A DNA stretch of 64,000 nt from Candidatus Melainabacteria bacterium (GTDB taxonomy: Bacteria; Cyanobacteriota; Vampirovibrionia; Obscuribacterales; Obscuribacteraceae), in contig RXJR01000024.1 of the NCBI GenBank assembly GCA_003963305.1, forward strand, positions 223,768-287,767. The letters run 5' to 3'. Under the pieces are notes generated by a model. That model searched no databases, was not told the origin of the DNA, and saw only the letters and a program-made list of their open reading frames with translations. Shown here piece after piece: positions 17,734 through 26,072 of the stretch. The position numbers and the translations under genes were made by a program. Each line of letters opens with the position of its first letter. Positions within the stretch are counted from its first letter, which is position 1.

Positions 17734-18840
17734 ATGGATCTCGAGCGTACTCAAATTGAAGACTCGCGACTCCAGAGTTTTCAATTACGAGCAAAGCAAC
17801 TAGCCGAAGAACTGCCGACACAATATCAACTGTTCGAAAAAGTCGGCGAAGGCGGCATGGGCTTCATCTTCAAGGCCGGGAATCGGTACACCGGCGCGCA
17901 GTATGCGATCAAAGTTCTACGCTCGGAATTTGATTCAGACCAAAGAGCACTCGAAAGGTTCATGTTTGAGGCGAAAGCAGCAAGTTCACTCAAACATCCA
18001 AACATCTGTTGTGTTCATGACTTTGGTCTGACTGACAACGGAATCCCCTATCTAGTCATGGACTGGATTGAAGGCATCAGCCTGGGACGCAAAGTTACTC
18101 GAGATAAACAATTTTCGGTTCCCGAAGCGCTGGAGATCTTCAAACAAGTTGCGGCTGCGCTCATTCATTCGCATCAAAACAAAGTCGTGCACCGAGACAT
18201 GAAACCAGAAAACATCATGCTCAGCCGGGACGCGCAAGGTAAAACCACAGTGCATCTGCTGGACTTTGGCATTGCAAAAATGTTGAGTGATGAAGATATG
18301 GTGATTTCAGGCGGACTGACACGATCAGGCACCGTGGTTGGAACGCCATTGTATATGAGCCCAGAACAAGCTCGAGGACTGAAAGTAGATCGCCGCTCCG
18401 ACATTTATTCTCTTGGCTGCGTAATGTATTTCACTCTCACAGGCGCACCACCTTTCGTCGGCAAAACAGTAATCGACACAATCGAGATGCATCTAAACTC
18501 TCCGCCTCCTGAGATAGATAGCGCCCTGAAAGTGCCTGCGGACCTGAAGAAAGTAATCTTGAAAGCGCTGGAAAAGAGCCCGGCAGATCGATATCAGTCT
18601 GTCGAAGAATTAGCGAATGATCTTGGAAAAGTGACTCGCGGAGTGAGTATCGACAAAAAAATGTTGGCGAGCGAACGCAAGTCGATGCAGAAAAAGATCG
18701 CCGTCGTTCTCTCCTTCATTCTCGGATTCATTGTCATGTACGCTGTTTCAATTGGTTTGCAAAACCTTTTGGACAGCCCTACCTCGAAAACGCCGGCCAA
18801 AAAAACTCACAATAATCAAAAGCAACCGATTCCCAAGTAG
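17734..18840 (+). CDS. Membrane-anchored Ser/Thr protein kinase, PknB type
   Basis: 368 residues. All kinase subdomains are present: glycine loop GEGGMGFIFKAG (~34-45), ATP lysine in YAIKVL (~54), catalytic loop HRDMKPENIM (~151-160), DFG in LLDFGIAKML (~171), and GTPLYMSPEQARG (~200). The kinase should therefore be active. A single membrane helix (IAVVLSFILGFIVMYAVSIGL) lies near residues 315-336, leaving only a short Lys/Asn/Gln-rich outside tail with no PASTA or other sensor domain. It follows the exported TPR gene by two bases. Confidence 0.93.
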   Translation: MDLERTQIEDSRLQSFQLRAKQLAEELPTQYQLFEKVGEGGMGFIFKAGNRYTGAQYAIKVLRSEFDSDQRALERFMFEAKAASSLKHPNICCVHDFGLTDNGIPYLVMDWIEGISLGRKVTRDKQFSVPEALEIFKQVAAALIHSHQNKVVHRDMKPENIMLSRDAQGKTTVHLLDFGIAKMLSDEDMVISGGLTRSGTVVGTPLYMSPEQARGLKVDRRSDIYSLGCVMYFTLTGAPPFVGKTVIDTIEMHLNSPPPEIDSALKVPADLKKVILKALEKSPADRYQSVEELANDLGKVTRGVSIDKKMLASERKSMQKKIAVVLSFILGFIVMYAVSIGLQNLLDSPTSKTPAKKTHNNQKQPIPK

Positions 18841-18896
18841 AAATATCAAAGCCTGTAAAAGCGCGCATTTCTACGGACACCGGGCATCGACTCGAT

Positions 18897-20861
18897 TCAT
18901 AGCAACGGATTTCCACCTGGTCCAGTCGGTCCCCCAGGTGCACCGATGGCAGTCAAATGAACGGGCTCCAGAAGACTCGACTTCGGCTGCAGATCTGCGA
19001 ATTTCGAATCGTGCGCTGCTGCAGTCGCGAAATAGTGATTGGCTTCATCTTTCTTGCCGCTAATAAACAAAGTTATGGCCAGGTTGAAATAAGCTTCAGT
19101 CAATGATTGCTCAGATTCGATGGCTCTCTGAAAAGACTCGACGGCAGCTTCAGTAGCTCGATGCATCAAATAATAAACCCCGAGGTTGTACCACCCCCTG
19201 GACATCTCAGGCTTTCGAGTCACGGCGGCATTTAAATAGCTAACAATCCGTGGACGTATTGTAGTGATTTCATCACTCAGTCGAATTTCCATGATTGCCG
19301 AATTGTAGGCGGCTTCGGCAAGCCCACCCAACGCATCAGCAGCGGCAAAGTCTTGAGCCGCCTCGCCTAATTGATTCAACAGAGCATGTGCACAGCCGCG
19401 ATTGTAATAGGCTAGCGCTGTCGGGTTCGTTTGAATGCTGGAATCAAACAGCTTCAAACTGGTGTTGTAGTCTTTCTCCAGATAGGACTTATTCGCCAGG
19501 TTATAGAGAACAGCTTCAGGATTATTGCTTTCGGTATCGCCAGCAATACCAGCCAGTCCAGCATACAAGAACACAGGAAGGGCTCGACTCAACGACGGTC
19601 CGAAACCGCTCACGCCCTTATCCCATCTGAATATCTCACATTGAGGGATGTGCGATTCTAATTGTTCTCGGACTTTCGGAGGGAATGGCAGATTATGCTT
19701 ATGCTCGGTCCAGGCTGCAAGAAATTCTTCGCTGCACTCTTTTGCAATTTCTACAATTTGACGACTGGAGAGTTCGGCTTTGCTAGCCAATTTAGCGAAG
19801 TTTTCGAATGTAATGGACGTAATCAATTTTGCTCCACCCAAACTCAACCCCAGTTCATTGCTTGGATGAAAAGCCATTGTAGGAACCAGATCATAGGCGG
19901 GTGAAAGCGCCGGATTGACCCCATCTCTGTAAATCAAAGACCAATTTTTCAAATGCATATCGGCATTTCCGGTGCCTATCATGAAAACGAGTCTGCGTAT
20001 GAATTCGGTCACGCCGCTCATGCCTTCGGTGCCTCTCAGCACACGGGCGATGTCGTGATAAGCAACGCCTTTATATTTATCGGCGGGATACCGTCCAAAC
20101 ACCTGGGCAAAGTCTTCCATATGAATTCTTTTCAGCCCATCACGATCAAACCGTTTCACCGACAGCGTCTTGCCGCCCATCCTTTTGATATCAGAAGGCA
20201 AATTCGCAACTTCCGAAGTACTAACGAGCGAAACTTCGGCAGTATTAATGCCCAGCAATTTAGAAAGCTTCATCGTTGCATATTCAGCTTCAGGAAGCCC
20301 TTCATATGCCAGTTCGGGCACTTTTAAAATGTGGTCGCCATCTTCGCCGTAAGGTCTTAGAGTCAGACGTCCATTGTGTTGCAGGTGCGCTGAAAACTTC
20401 ATCTGAACACCAGCCAAAGAGAATTTAAGCGGTTCGATGTCGAGTTCTTTCGCAGCTGCGTCTTTTATTGAGTCGGCGGACGCCGCAATCTGACCATCTG
20501 GAATTGCTTTTACGGCGCCTGGAAGATCGGCTCCAAGTGCAGCCAGAAGAAAGAACTCACGCTCTTCATTGATGTTCAGCCCTTTCGCGACGTATGTGCG
20601 CAATTGCCCCTCTGGCAGCAAATTGGAGAAAAAAGGATGGAGCTTAGTTCGGTATATTTTCGAAGACTCAATGACGCCTCCTGTTTTTGATTGAAAGTTG
20701 AGACTCAACACTGGGCGATTTCTATCTTCAACGTAATCCAATTCAAAAGATAAACGGCTACCGTCGTACTGATCCGCGGTCAGTGTTCCGATTCTCTGCT
20801 CGCCAAGCCATATCGATAGTCTATTGCCGTATATTTCAGAAGCCTTGCGCTTACTCACCAT
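18897..20861 (-). CDS. hipA: HipA-family kinase toxin fused to C-terminal TPR repeats
   Basis: Residues ~10-430 are a full HipA: N-terminal coupling domain (LSIWLGEQRIGTL), GVQMKFSAHLQ (ATP-binding loop region), the catalytic loop GNADMHLKNWSLIY near residue 295 and the metal-binding YDLVPTMAF near 325. All key residues look intact. E. coli HipA ends near 440 residues; here ~200 further residues form TPR repeats (ALAYYNRGCAHALLNQLGEA, RGWYNLGVYYLMHRATEAAV, LTEAYFNLAITLFISGKKDE). I chose ATG 20861, overlapping the hipB end by 11 bases; an ATG 18 bases upstream is also in frame. HipA kinases phosphorylate translation factors such as glutamyl-tRNA synthetase; the TPR part may set target or partner choice. 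Confidence 0.88.
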   Translation of the reverse strand: MVSKRKASEIYGNRLSIWLGEQRIGTLTADQYDGSRLSFELDYVEDRNRPVLSLNFQSKTGGVIESSKIYRTKLHPFFSNLLPEGQLRTYVAKGLNINEEREFFLLAALGADLPGAVKAIPDGQIAASADSIKDAAAKELDIEPLKFSLAGVQMKFSAHLQHNGRLTLRPYGEDGDHILKVPELAYEGLPEAEYATMKLSKLLGINTAEVSLVSTSEVANLPSDIKRMGGKTLSVKRFDRDGLKRIHMEDFAQVFGRYPADKYKGVAYHDIARVLRGTEGMSGVTEFIRRLVFMIGTGNADMHLKNWSLIYRDGVNPALSPAYDLVPTMAFHPSNELGLSLGGAKLITSITFENFAKLASKAELSSRQIVEIAKECSEEFLAAWTEHKHNLPFPPKVREQLESHIPQCEIFRWDKGVSGFGPSLSRALPVFLYAGLAGIAGDTESNNPEAVLYNLANKSYLEKDYNTSLKLFDSSIQTNPTALAYYNRGCAHALLNQLGEAAQDFAAADALGGLAEAAYNSAIMEIRLSDEITTIRPRIVSYLNAAVTRKPEMSRGWYNLGVYYLMHRATEAAVESFQRAIESEQSLTEAYFNLAITLFISGKKDEANHYFATAAAHDSKFADLQPKSSLLEPVHLTAIGAPGGPTGPGGNPLL

Positions 20862-21162
20862 CGTTGTCGTCCTCATCACCTAAGGGAACAAAAGCTGGTT
20901 CTGAGTCGTTTTCGGTAGAGTCGTGCAACAGAAGTCTAACTTCGGGTAAAAGTTGTATCGGCGCCAGAATTATCTCAAGTCCATAAAATCTGGAAAGCTC
21001 AATGAGGGTGCTTGCCTTCAGGTCGTACTGACCTTGCTCCAGTCGAGATAGATACCCCTGGGGAAACCCTAGCTGCTTTGAGACGCTCGCGCGTGTTAGA
21101 CCGAGTTTTTCTCGGGCGTCGACAAGTTGCCTGATGAGCGGTTTGTAGATATGGTCCTTCAT
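20851..21162 (-). CDS. hipB: HipB-type XRE antitoxin/repressor
   Basis: 103 residues. A helix-turn-helix of the XRE family spans residues ~10-65: LVDAREKLGLTRASVSKQLG, then FPQGYLSRLEQGQYDLKAST. The tail is very acidic (PLGDEDDNDGE), as in antitoxins that neutralise a basic surface. It overlaps hipA by 11 bases, implying translational coupling. The start codon is two bases downstream of one arm of a perfect 19-bp inverted repeat, so both transcription and translation may be autoregulated. Confidence 0.85.
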   Translation of the reverse strand: MKDHIYKPLIRQLVDAREKLGLTRASVSKQLGFPQGYLSRLEQGQYDLKASTLIELSRFYGLEIILAPIQLLPEVRLLLHDSTENDSEPAFVPLGDEDDNDGE

Positions 21163-21164
21163 GA

Positions 21165-21283
21165 TTGTAATTTACTACACTTTACTAGAAAAAAGTGTAG
21201 TAAATTACAACACTGCTCCTTAAAGAGAAAGACCAAAATTGTAGCAAACTACACTTTTTGCGCAAAGATTGTAGTCCAATACA
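21165..21283 (-). promoter_or_regulatory. hipBA operator array with promoter-like elements
   Basis: Four sites of the form TGTA-N6-TACA lie at 21167-21180, 21196-21209, 21240-21253 and 21270-21283. The first two are halves of a perfect inverted repeat: 19-base arms 21165-21183 and 21192-21210 around an eight-base spacer. Site starts are 29, 44 and 30 bp apart. On the minus strand, TTGCGC (21260-21265) and TACAAT (21238-21243) are separated by 16 bp and could be -35/-10 boxes; site 3 overlaps this -10. E. coli hipBA also has four operators, though of a different sequence. HipB is the expected ligand. Confidence 0.75.
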
Positions 21284-21301
21284 CTATTCAAAAAAATGAA
21301 C

Positions 21302-22642
21302 CTAACCAGGTTCACCTGTCCGCGCAGCCAGAGCGACAGCATCAGCGACAACCTTATGCACTTCGCGATCCAAAATGCTCGGAACCAGGTTATCCATTTT
21401 GGTTTGACCAGCGATTGCCTGAGCTGCGGCAATTTTCATAGCGTCTGTGAATCTCGTCGCCCCTGACATTAGAGCGCCTTTGAACAGACCCGGGAAAGAT
21501 AGCGCGTTATTTATGGTTCTGCCGTCGGCCGCAAATTTCGCACCACAGGCGATGGCGAGGTCAGGATCTATTTCGGGATCTGGATTTGAAAGCGCGAGGA
21601 TTACTTGTCCTTCCTTGACCATCTCTGGCTTGATCAATCCTGGAACTCCGGTCGTGGCGACAACTACTTCTGATTCCTTCATAACAGTTTGCAGGTCAAC
21701 CGGATATCCGCCGCGGGAGGCCAACCTGTCCATAGCAGCTTGTTTCAAGTCTGTTCCGAAAATTTTCTTGGCGCCAAAGCTTTGCAACAACTGGGCAATG
21801 CCAGCGCCGGCAGCACCAAGACCGATGATTCCAATGTTGCAGGAGGCGAGATCGATGCCCATTCTCTGAGTAATCGTCAGCAGCGCCCCAAGCACAACAA
21901 TCGCCGTCGCATGCTGATCGTCGTGGAGAACAGGGATAGATAAAGCGTTTTGCAAACGCTCTTCGATATCGAAACATTCCGGAGCAGCGATATCCTCAAG
22001 ATGGATAGCACCAAATGTGGGGGCAATGGCTTTTACTGATTCAATAATGTAATCGCTGTCCGTTGACTCAATCAAAATCGGTACCGCACTGATACCAACA
22101 AGCTCAGAGAACAATACGGATTTACCTTCCATCACAGGCATACCGGCGACGGGCCCAATGTTGCCCAGACCAAGAATAGCGGTACCGTTTGTGACTACCG
22201 CAACAGTATTTGAAATGCTTGTGTACTCTTTGCTGTAATTCTTATCTTTTGCTATCAACTTGCAAATTTGCGCGACACCTGGAGTATAAATCCGGCGCAG
22301 TTCCGCTAATGAATTCAATTCAATACGACTGCGCATCTCGATTTTGCCGCCTTGATGCACCAACTGAACGGGGTCGATAACCATCTCGACCTCGACGCCT
22401 TCAAGACCAGAAACCGCGTCTTGAACACGCTGCAGATGTTTCTCATCATCAAGCTGCAGACTGATATCGCGAATGATGAAATCAGGACCCTGTCCGTGAA
22501 TATGGATTTCACCAATATTCGCTTCCTGATCACCAAGCAGGGTAGCGACTTTACCGAGAAATCCGGGCTTGTCCGTTACTCTCAGTCTGAGAATTCGCAA
22601 TATTTTGGGTTGGGTTTTGCTGGTAGATGTTGTTGGTGCCAT
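21302..22642 (-). CDS. NAD(P)-dependent malic enzyme with N-terminal ACT domain
   Basis: 446 residues. Residues ~15-95 are an ACT-type regulatory domain ([20 protein letters not shown], then [20 protein letters not shown]). The malic enzyme core follows: [13 protein letters not shown] holds the catalytic Tyr, [18 protein letters not shown] the substrate/NAD region with the catalytic Lys, [13 protein letters not shown] the metal ligands, and [17 protein letters not shown] a Rossmann motif. It converts malate to pyruvate and CO2. The ACT domain suggests small-ligand allostery. It lies upstream of hipB on the same strand, ending just before the hip operators. Confidence 0.92.
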   Translation of the reverse strand: MAPTTSTSKTQPKILRILRLRVTDKPGFLGKVATLLGDQEANIGEIHIHGQGPDFIIRDISLQLDDEKHLQRVQDAVSGLEGVEVEMVIDPVQLVHQGGKIEMRSRIELNSLAELRRIYTPGVAQICKLIAKDKNYSKEYTSISNTVAVVTNGTAILGLGNIGPVAGMPVMEGKSVLFSELVGISAVPILIESTDSDYIIESVKAIAPTFGAIHLEDIAAPECFDIEERLQNALSIPVLHDDQHATAIVVLGALLTITQRMGIDLASCNIGIIGLGAAGAGIAQLLQSFGAKKIFGTDLKQAAMDRLASRGGYPVDLQTVMKESEVVVATTGVPGLIKPEMVKEGQVILALSNPDPEIDPDLAIACGAKFAADGRTINNALSFPGLFKGALMSGATRFTDAMKIAAAQAIAGQTKMDNLVPSILDREVHKVVADAVALAARTGEPG

Positions 22643-22903
22643 GGTTGCTAACTACTATTGGGGGCACTCAGTGTAACCCACTTAATAAGCATTCGGACCT
22701 GATGTAACCGAAAGAGAAACGCTGCTTTACGCAATCAAATTTCGGGGTCGAATCTATCCAGAAGACCAGCTCAGGGAGACGGTGTTAGAGCGGACCCTAT
22801 CAGCTTCGCTGCATGAGTTTAGGCTATTTCACCTGGGTGATGATAACATGCGTGTCTAACTCGCTAGCGCCAGTATACCCAGCATCAACTAAGGAGAAGA
22901 CGG

Positions 22904-23548
22904 ATGTCCTCAATTGCGTCTTTTTACTTGATGGAGAGCAGCAATTTTCACGAGTACGCAAAATTGGCTGGTCTTCAACAAACTGAGAATCTGCCAAATC
23001 TAGCGGACGATGATAAGCAAGTCGCAGTATATGCCGGAGGCTTCAACGCTGCGGAGATTGAGCGCGATCCTCGATTCAAGAACGCCAGGAATGCCTTTGA
23101 TTTCTTGCGAAGTCACTCAAGCCAGCCTTTTCAATTTCAGTGGTCTGGTTATGTTCTGTATGACTTGTTGGAGTTGCTCAAAGATGACAAGCAAATCGAC
23201 CTGATTTCTAAAGGCTTCGCAAAAACCCCAAGTGACACGCCCAGCTATCTTCTTGACGCTAGTGTCAAAGAACTTTATTTGACATCGATTGATCCAGTGC
23301 ATTTTTCAGAGAAGCAGCTGGAAACTGACTATCAAAATAGAAGCGAGCGCCTAAAAGAAAAGTATTTCAAGGAGATGGCAAGCAAACTGCCGCCGCATGA
23401 ATTGAAAAAATTCATGGACTTGCAAAACGATTATGTTGAGGAACCATTTCCCGAGAGAGGCATAGCGCTGATGGACGGCATAACAATCCTGCACGGTTGC
23501 CTCAATCTGGTAAATGATATTGACGTGGTCATAATGCAAATCGGCTAA
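22904..23548 (+). CDS. Uncharacterised 214-residue cytoplasmic protein
   Basis: ATG is preceded by AAGGAGA at nine bases, a strong RBS. The product is acidic and soluble without signal peptide or membrane helix. Visible landmarks are MSSIASFYLMESSNFHEYAK, FQWSGYVLYDLLELLKDDKQ and LYLTSIDPVHFSEKQ. The arrangement faintly recalls the YfbM/DUF1877 type of stand-alone proteins, but I would not assign it. It converges on the SnoaL-like gene with a 35-bp gap. The 261-bp region upstream (22643-22903) is a divergent promoter space with no other gene seen. Confidence 0.75.
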   Translation: MSSIASFYLMESSNFHEYAKLAGLQQTENLPNLADDDKQVAVYAGGFNAAEIERDPRFKNARNAFDFLRSHSSQPFQFQWSGYVLYDLLELLKDDKQIDLISKGFAKTPSDTPSYLLDASVKELYLTSIDPVHFSEKQLETDYQNRSERLKEKYFKEMASKLPPHELKKFMDLQNDYVEEPFPERGIALMDGITILHGCLNLVNDIDVVIMQIG

Positions 23549-23583
23549 GGCACAGCCATATACTTGTTACAACTTGCCTGATG

Positions 23584-24108
23584 TTACGGATGCAATTTGT
23601 CAGAAAACGCCACCCAGTTAACGATTTGCCAGGCCCCCTGTTTATTGCGTTTCAACACATCCATGCCGAGTTCATCATTTTTATCAATCAGTTTTCCATT
23701 TTCATACGTGGAAAGATGCCACGTAATACGCACCGCTGCAAGGTCTCCGCTGCGCCAGATGTGGAGCACGTCATATGTGTATTTGAAACTTTTGCTTCTA
23801 TCAGCGAAAAGCTTTTTAAAACCTGCCTCAATTTGATCGTACGTTTTGTGGTTAGCGTCGGGCAGGGCGGCTTCGCACACCGGCGCAAATATCGACATAG
23901 TGCCGACCATGTCCTTTTGGTTGAACGACTTTGTCCAATCGGCGTAAAGTTTGTCAAATAATTTGGCGTCACTCGTTAATGATTTAGCGTCGTTCGTCGA
24001 CGATTTGGCTTCTCTTGTCGTTGAATCTGCTGCGGCCGGCAACGCCAATACGACAGCTACAGATGTGCAAAGCAGAATCGATCCAGCGATACGAACTTTT
24101 AGCGACAT
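23584..24108 (-). CDS. Exported SnoaL/DUF4440-like (NTF2-fold) protein
   Basis: 174 residues. The N-terminus is a signal peptide (SLKVRIAGSILLCTSVAVVLALPAAADS). After a Ser/Thr/Asp-rich stretch with short repeats (TREAKSSTNDAKSLTSDAK) comes an NTF2-like fold pattern: YADWTKSFNQKDMVGTMSIF, DQIEAGFKKLF, YDVLHIWRSGDLAAVRITW and a closing WQIVNWVAFSD. This matches the SnoaL-like/DUF4440 group, small-molecule binding proteins of varied function. Substrate unknown. Confidence 0.75.
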   Translation of the reverse strand: MSLKVRIAGSILLCTSVAVVLALPAAADSTTREAKSSTNDAKSLTSDAKLFDKLYADWTKSFNQKDMVGTMSIFAPVCEAALPDANHKTYDQIEAGFKKLFADRSKSFKYTYDVLHIWRSGDLAAVRITWHLSTYENGKLIDKNDELGMDVLKRNKQGAWQIVNWVAFSDKLHP

Positions 24109-24133
24109 GATAAGCCCCCACGCAAACGGACCA

Positions 24134-24179
24134 GATCATAACAAAAAACAACCCGCGAGCACTTGATCAAGCTCGCGGG
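24134..24179 (-). terminator. Rho-independent terminator for sigma-factor unit
   Basis: Perfect 9-bp stem CCCGCGAGC / GCTCGCGGG around a ten-base loop at 24152-24179. Read on the minus strand it is followed by TTGTTTTTTGTTATG, a good U tract. It lies ~95 bp after the stop of the gene at 24274. Confidence 0.85.
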
Positions 24180-24273
24180 CTGTTGTCTAGCTCTCACCTG
24201 CTGCCGAGCAAGATGAGACTTAGAATCGAAAAGAAATAGTTTAGAGAATTGGAACAGCGGACAAAACGTTCGA

Positions 24274-24951
24274 TTAGATACGGAAGAACGGAGTTTCAAC
24301 AACTTTGTCGGCAAAGAAGACCTGAATCTGATATTGACCTGGTCCCACTTTTACACTCGGAGCAACAACAGAACCATCTTCATTAGTCTTTCTCGAGAAG
24401 ACAACGCCGCGCTCTGCTTCGTTGATTCTCATTTCGACATCGGCCAGTGCGTTCTCTTGCATGTCTTTAGCTTGCAACAGGATACGCAGCTGATCAGTGT
24501 CTACGTGCCATCCCAGGTTGATTTGAATATTCGCGTCATCGACGGTCTTCTGGAAAGTTCCTAATCCAACCAGTTGTGCGCCAACTCCACGCAGCGCACC
24601 AGCAGGCACCATCTGCTGCCACGCCATTGCAGCCAGCATATCTTGCCAGGTGTTGATCGCCGCTTCCTTTGTGCTGCCGACCATATCCCTGAGCTTCACT
24701 ACAGCTTCCTTAACGACATCGACCTGCTCACCGAGCAACTTATCGGTGACACGCTTGATTATCGCCTCATCGGTCTTTGACAACGTTCTGAATTGAGACG
24801 CTGCCCACATCGCACCATCAAATTTCGAATTCTCGCCCGGCAACGGCAGGTCGTTAAAATTCTCAGCGCAGAATTTCTCGAATGACTCGGCGCACTGCTT
24901 CTCATCACTGATTGCAAGGACCTTATCCAACTTTTCATTCAGGGTGTTCAT
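24274..24951 (-). CDS. Partner protein of ECF-like sigma factor, function unknown
   Basis: About 225 residues; ATG 24951 has GGAG six bases upstream that overlaps the sigma-factor stop (an ATG two codons earlier is in frame). Residues ~1-130 are helical and acidic, including FEKFCAENFNDLPLPGENS. The last ~90 residues are beta-rich (NIQINLGWHVDTDQLRILLQ, VRINEA-type strands, GPGQYQIQVFFADKVVETPF), resembling a carboxypeptidase-regulatory-like or Ig-like module. No membrane helix is seen, unlike classical anti-sigma factors. Tight coupling to the sigma gene suggests a regulatory or target role. Confidence 0.75.
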   Translation of the reverse strand: MNTLNEKLDKVLAISDEKQCAESFEKFCAENFNDLPLPGENSKFDGAMWAASQFRTLSKTDEAIIKRVTDKLLGEQVDVVKEAVVKLRDMVGSTKEAAINTWQDMLAAMAWQQMVPAGALRGVGAQLVGLGTFQKTVDDANIQINLGWHVDTDQLRILLQAKDMQENALADVEMRINEAERGVVFSRKTNEDGSVVAPSVKVGPGQYQIQVFFADKVVETPFFRI

Positions 24952-24960
24952 TTCCATCTC

Positions 24961-25842
24961 CTAGATACGCGCCTCGTCTCTGTCCAATTTCTCTTTAAAC
25001 GCCTTAAGCGTTCGAACTATTTTCTTGTCGATCGTATCTATACTCTTGGGGTCCATTTTTAGACATGAAATCAAATCTTCTCGTTTATATCCTTCGACAT
25101 ACTTCAAAACGAAGCAGGTGCGATGGATTTGCTCAGGTAGCTCAGCCAGAATCTGATCTATAAGATCGTTAATCATCGCTTTCGCGGCCGGGTCATTCCC
25201 TTCAGAGTTACCGGACATCGTATATTCCATGCCGAAAACGTCGTCGGCTGTACGCCCGTCCTCAGCATCAAACATTGAATCAAGGGAAGTCGTGCGCCAC
25301 TGATTCGATGTCGACGATTCCTCGCTAAAGGTTTTGCCCAAACCGTACTGCTTTCGGGTCATCGATTCGCCGTCATAATTGGCATCATGGGCAGCCACAC
25401 CAATTTCTACGGTTTGTTCAGTCGATTTCTTCTCGTCACGCTTCTTCAGCTGAACCTTATGATAGCGCTCCAGATTCTGCGCGATTGCTTTGTTACAGGC
25501 GCCGAGGCAATAGGGAGCCAGCTTCGCTTCCGGATGAGACGGGTCGAAATGCTTGGTGACCAGAACAAGGGCGTTCTGGAGAATGTCTTCCACGTCTTCG
25601 TCAGTCGCAAGACGCGCCCGCGAGCGGATGTAACGCATCATCCGCTGAGGGGTAAAGTCCATTTGACCCCGCAAAAAGCTTCGACTTTCCTTGTCGTTCA
25701 TATCGCCGCTGGCCGTGCCGTCGGCCTGATCTCCGTGCTGTCCAGAAAGAACTATATCTGATTCTTGCGTGAATCTTGCGAATCCGAGACCCATTGGCTT
25801 CCCGGACCCCGTATCTATACCCGCCAGAGCTTTTTCAGACAC
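24961..25842 (-). CDS. ECF-like RNA polymerase sigma factor
   Basis: 293 residues from a GTG start with AGGGA upstream. Region 2 is seen in RYIRSRARLATDEDVEDILQNALVLVTKHF (sigma70 r2, -10 recognition), and region 4 in LAELPEQIHRTCFVLKYVEGYKREDLISCLKMDPKSID near the C-terminus. An unusually long linker of ~90 residues lies between them, rich in Ser, Thr, Asp and Gly (from ~130 to ~220), and an ~50-residue N-terminal extension precedes region 2. The partner gene follows nine bases later. The target promoters are unknown. Confidence 0.85.
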   Translation of the reverse strand: MSEKALAGIDTGSGKPMGLGFARFTQESDIVLSGQHGDQADGTASGDMNDKESRSFLRGQMDFTPQRMMRYIRSRARLATDEDVEDILQNALVLVTKHFDPSHPEAKLAPYCLGACNKAIAQNLERYHKVQLKKRDEKKSTEQTVEIGVAAHDANYDGESMTRKQYGLGKTFSEESSTSNQWRTTSLDSMFDAEDGRTADDVFGMEYTMSGNSEGNDPAAKAMINDLIDQILAELPEQIHRTCFVLKYVEGYKREDLISCLKMDPKSIDTIDKKIVRTLKAFKEKLDRDEARI

Positions 25843-26072
25843 GTTCCCTAAAAGTCTGCATAGATGTTACCAAATTAATGCTTATCTTTCGCCGATACCG
25901 TCCTGCTGGCGACAGCTTCACGAATTAGTCACATCGCGAAAAAGTGGTTGCTGTAGAATAAATCGGCTCGCAAAGCGCCTCCTCGCGCTTTTCCTTTCAA
26001 TTTGCTTGCAAAAAGTACATTAAAGGGCTACCTGGCAGTCGTTTCGAAGCCTCGGATATACTGAACCCGCTC

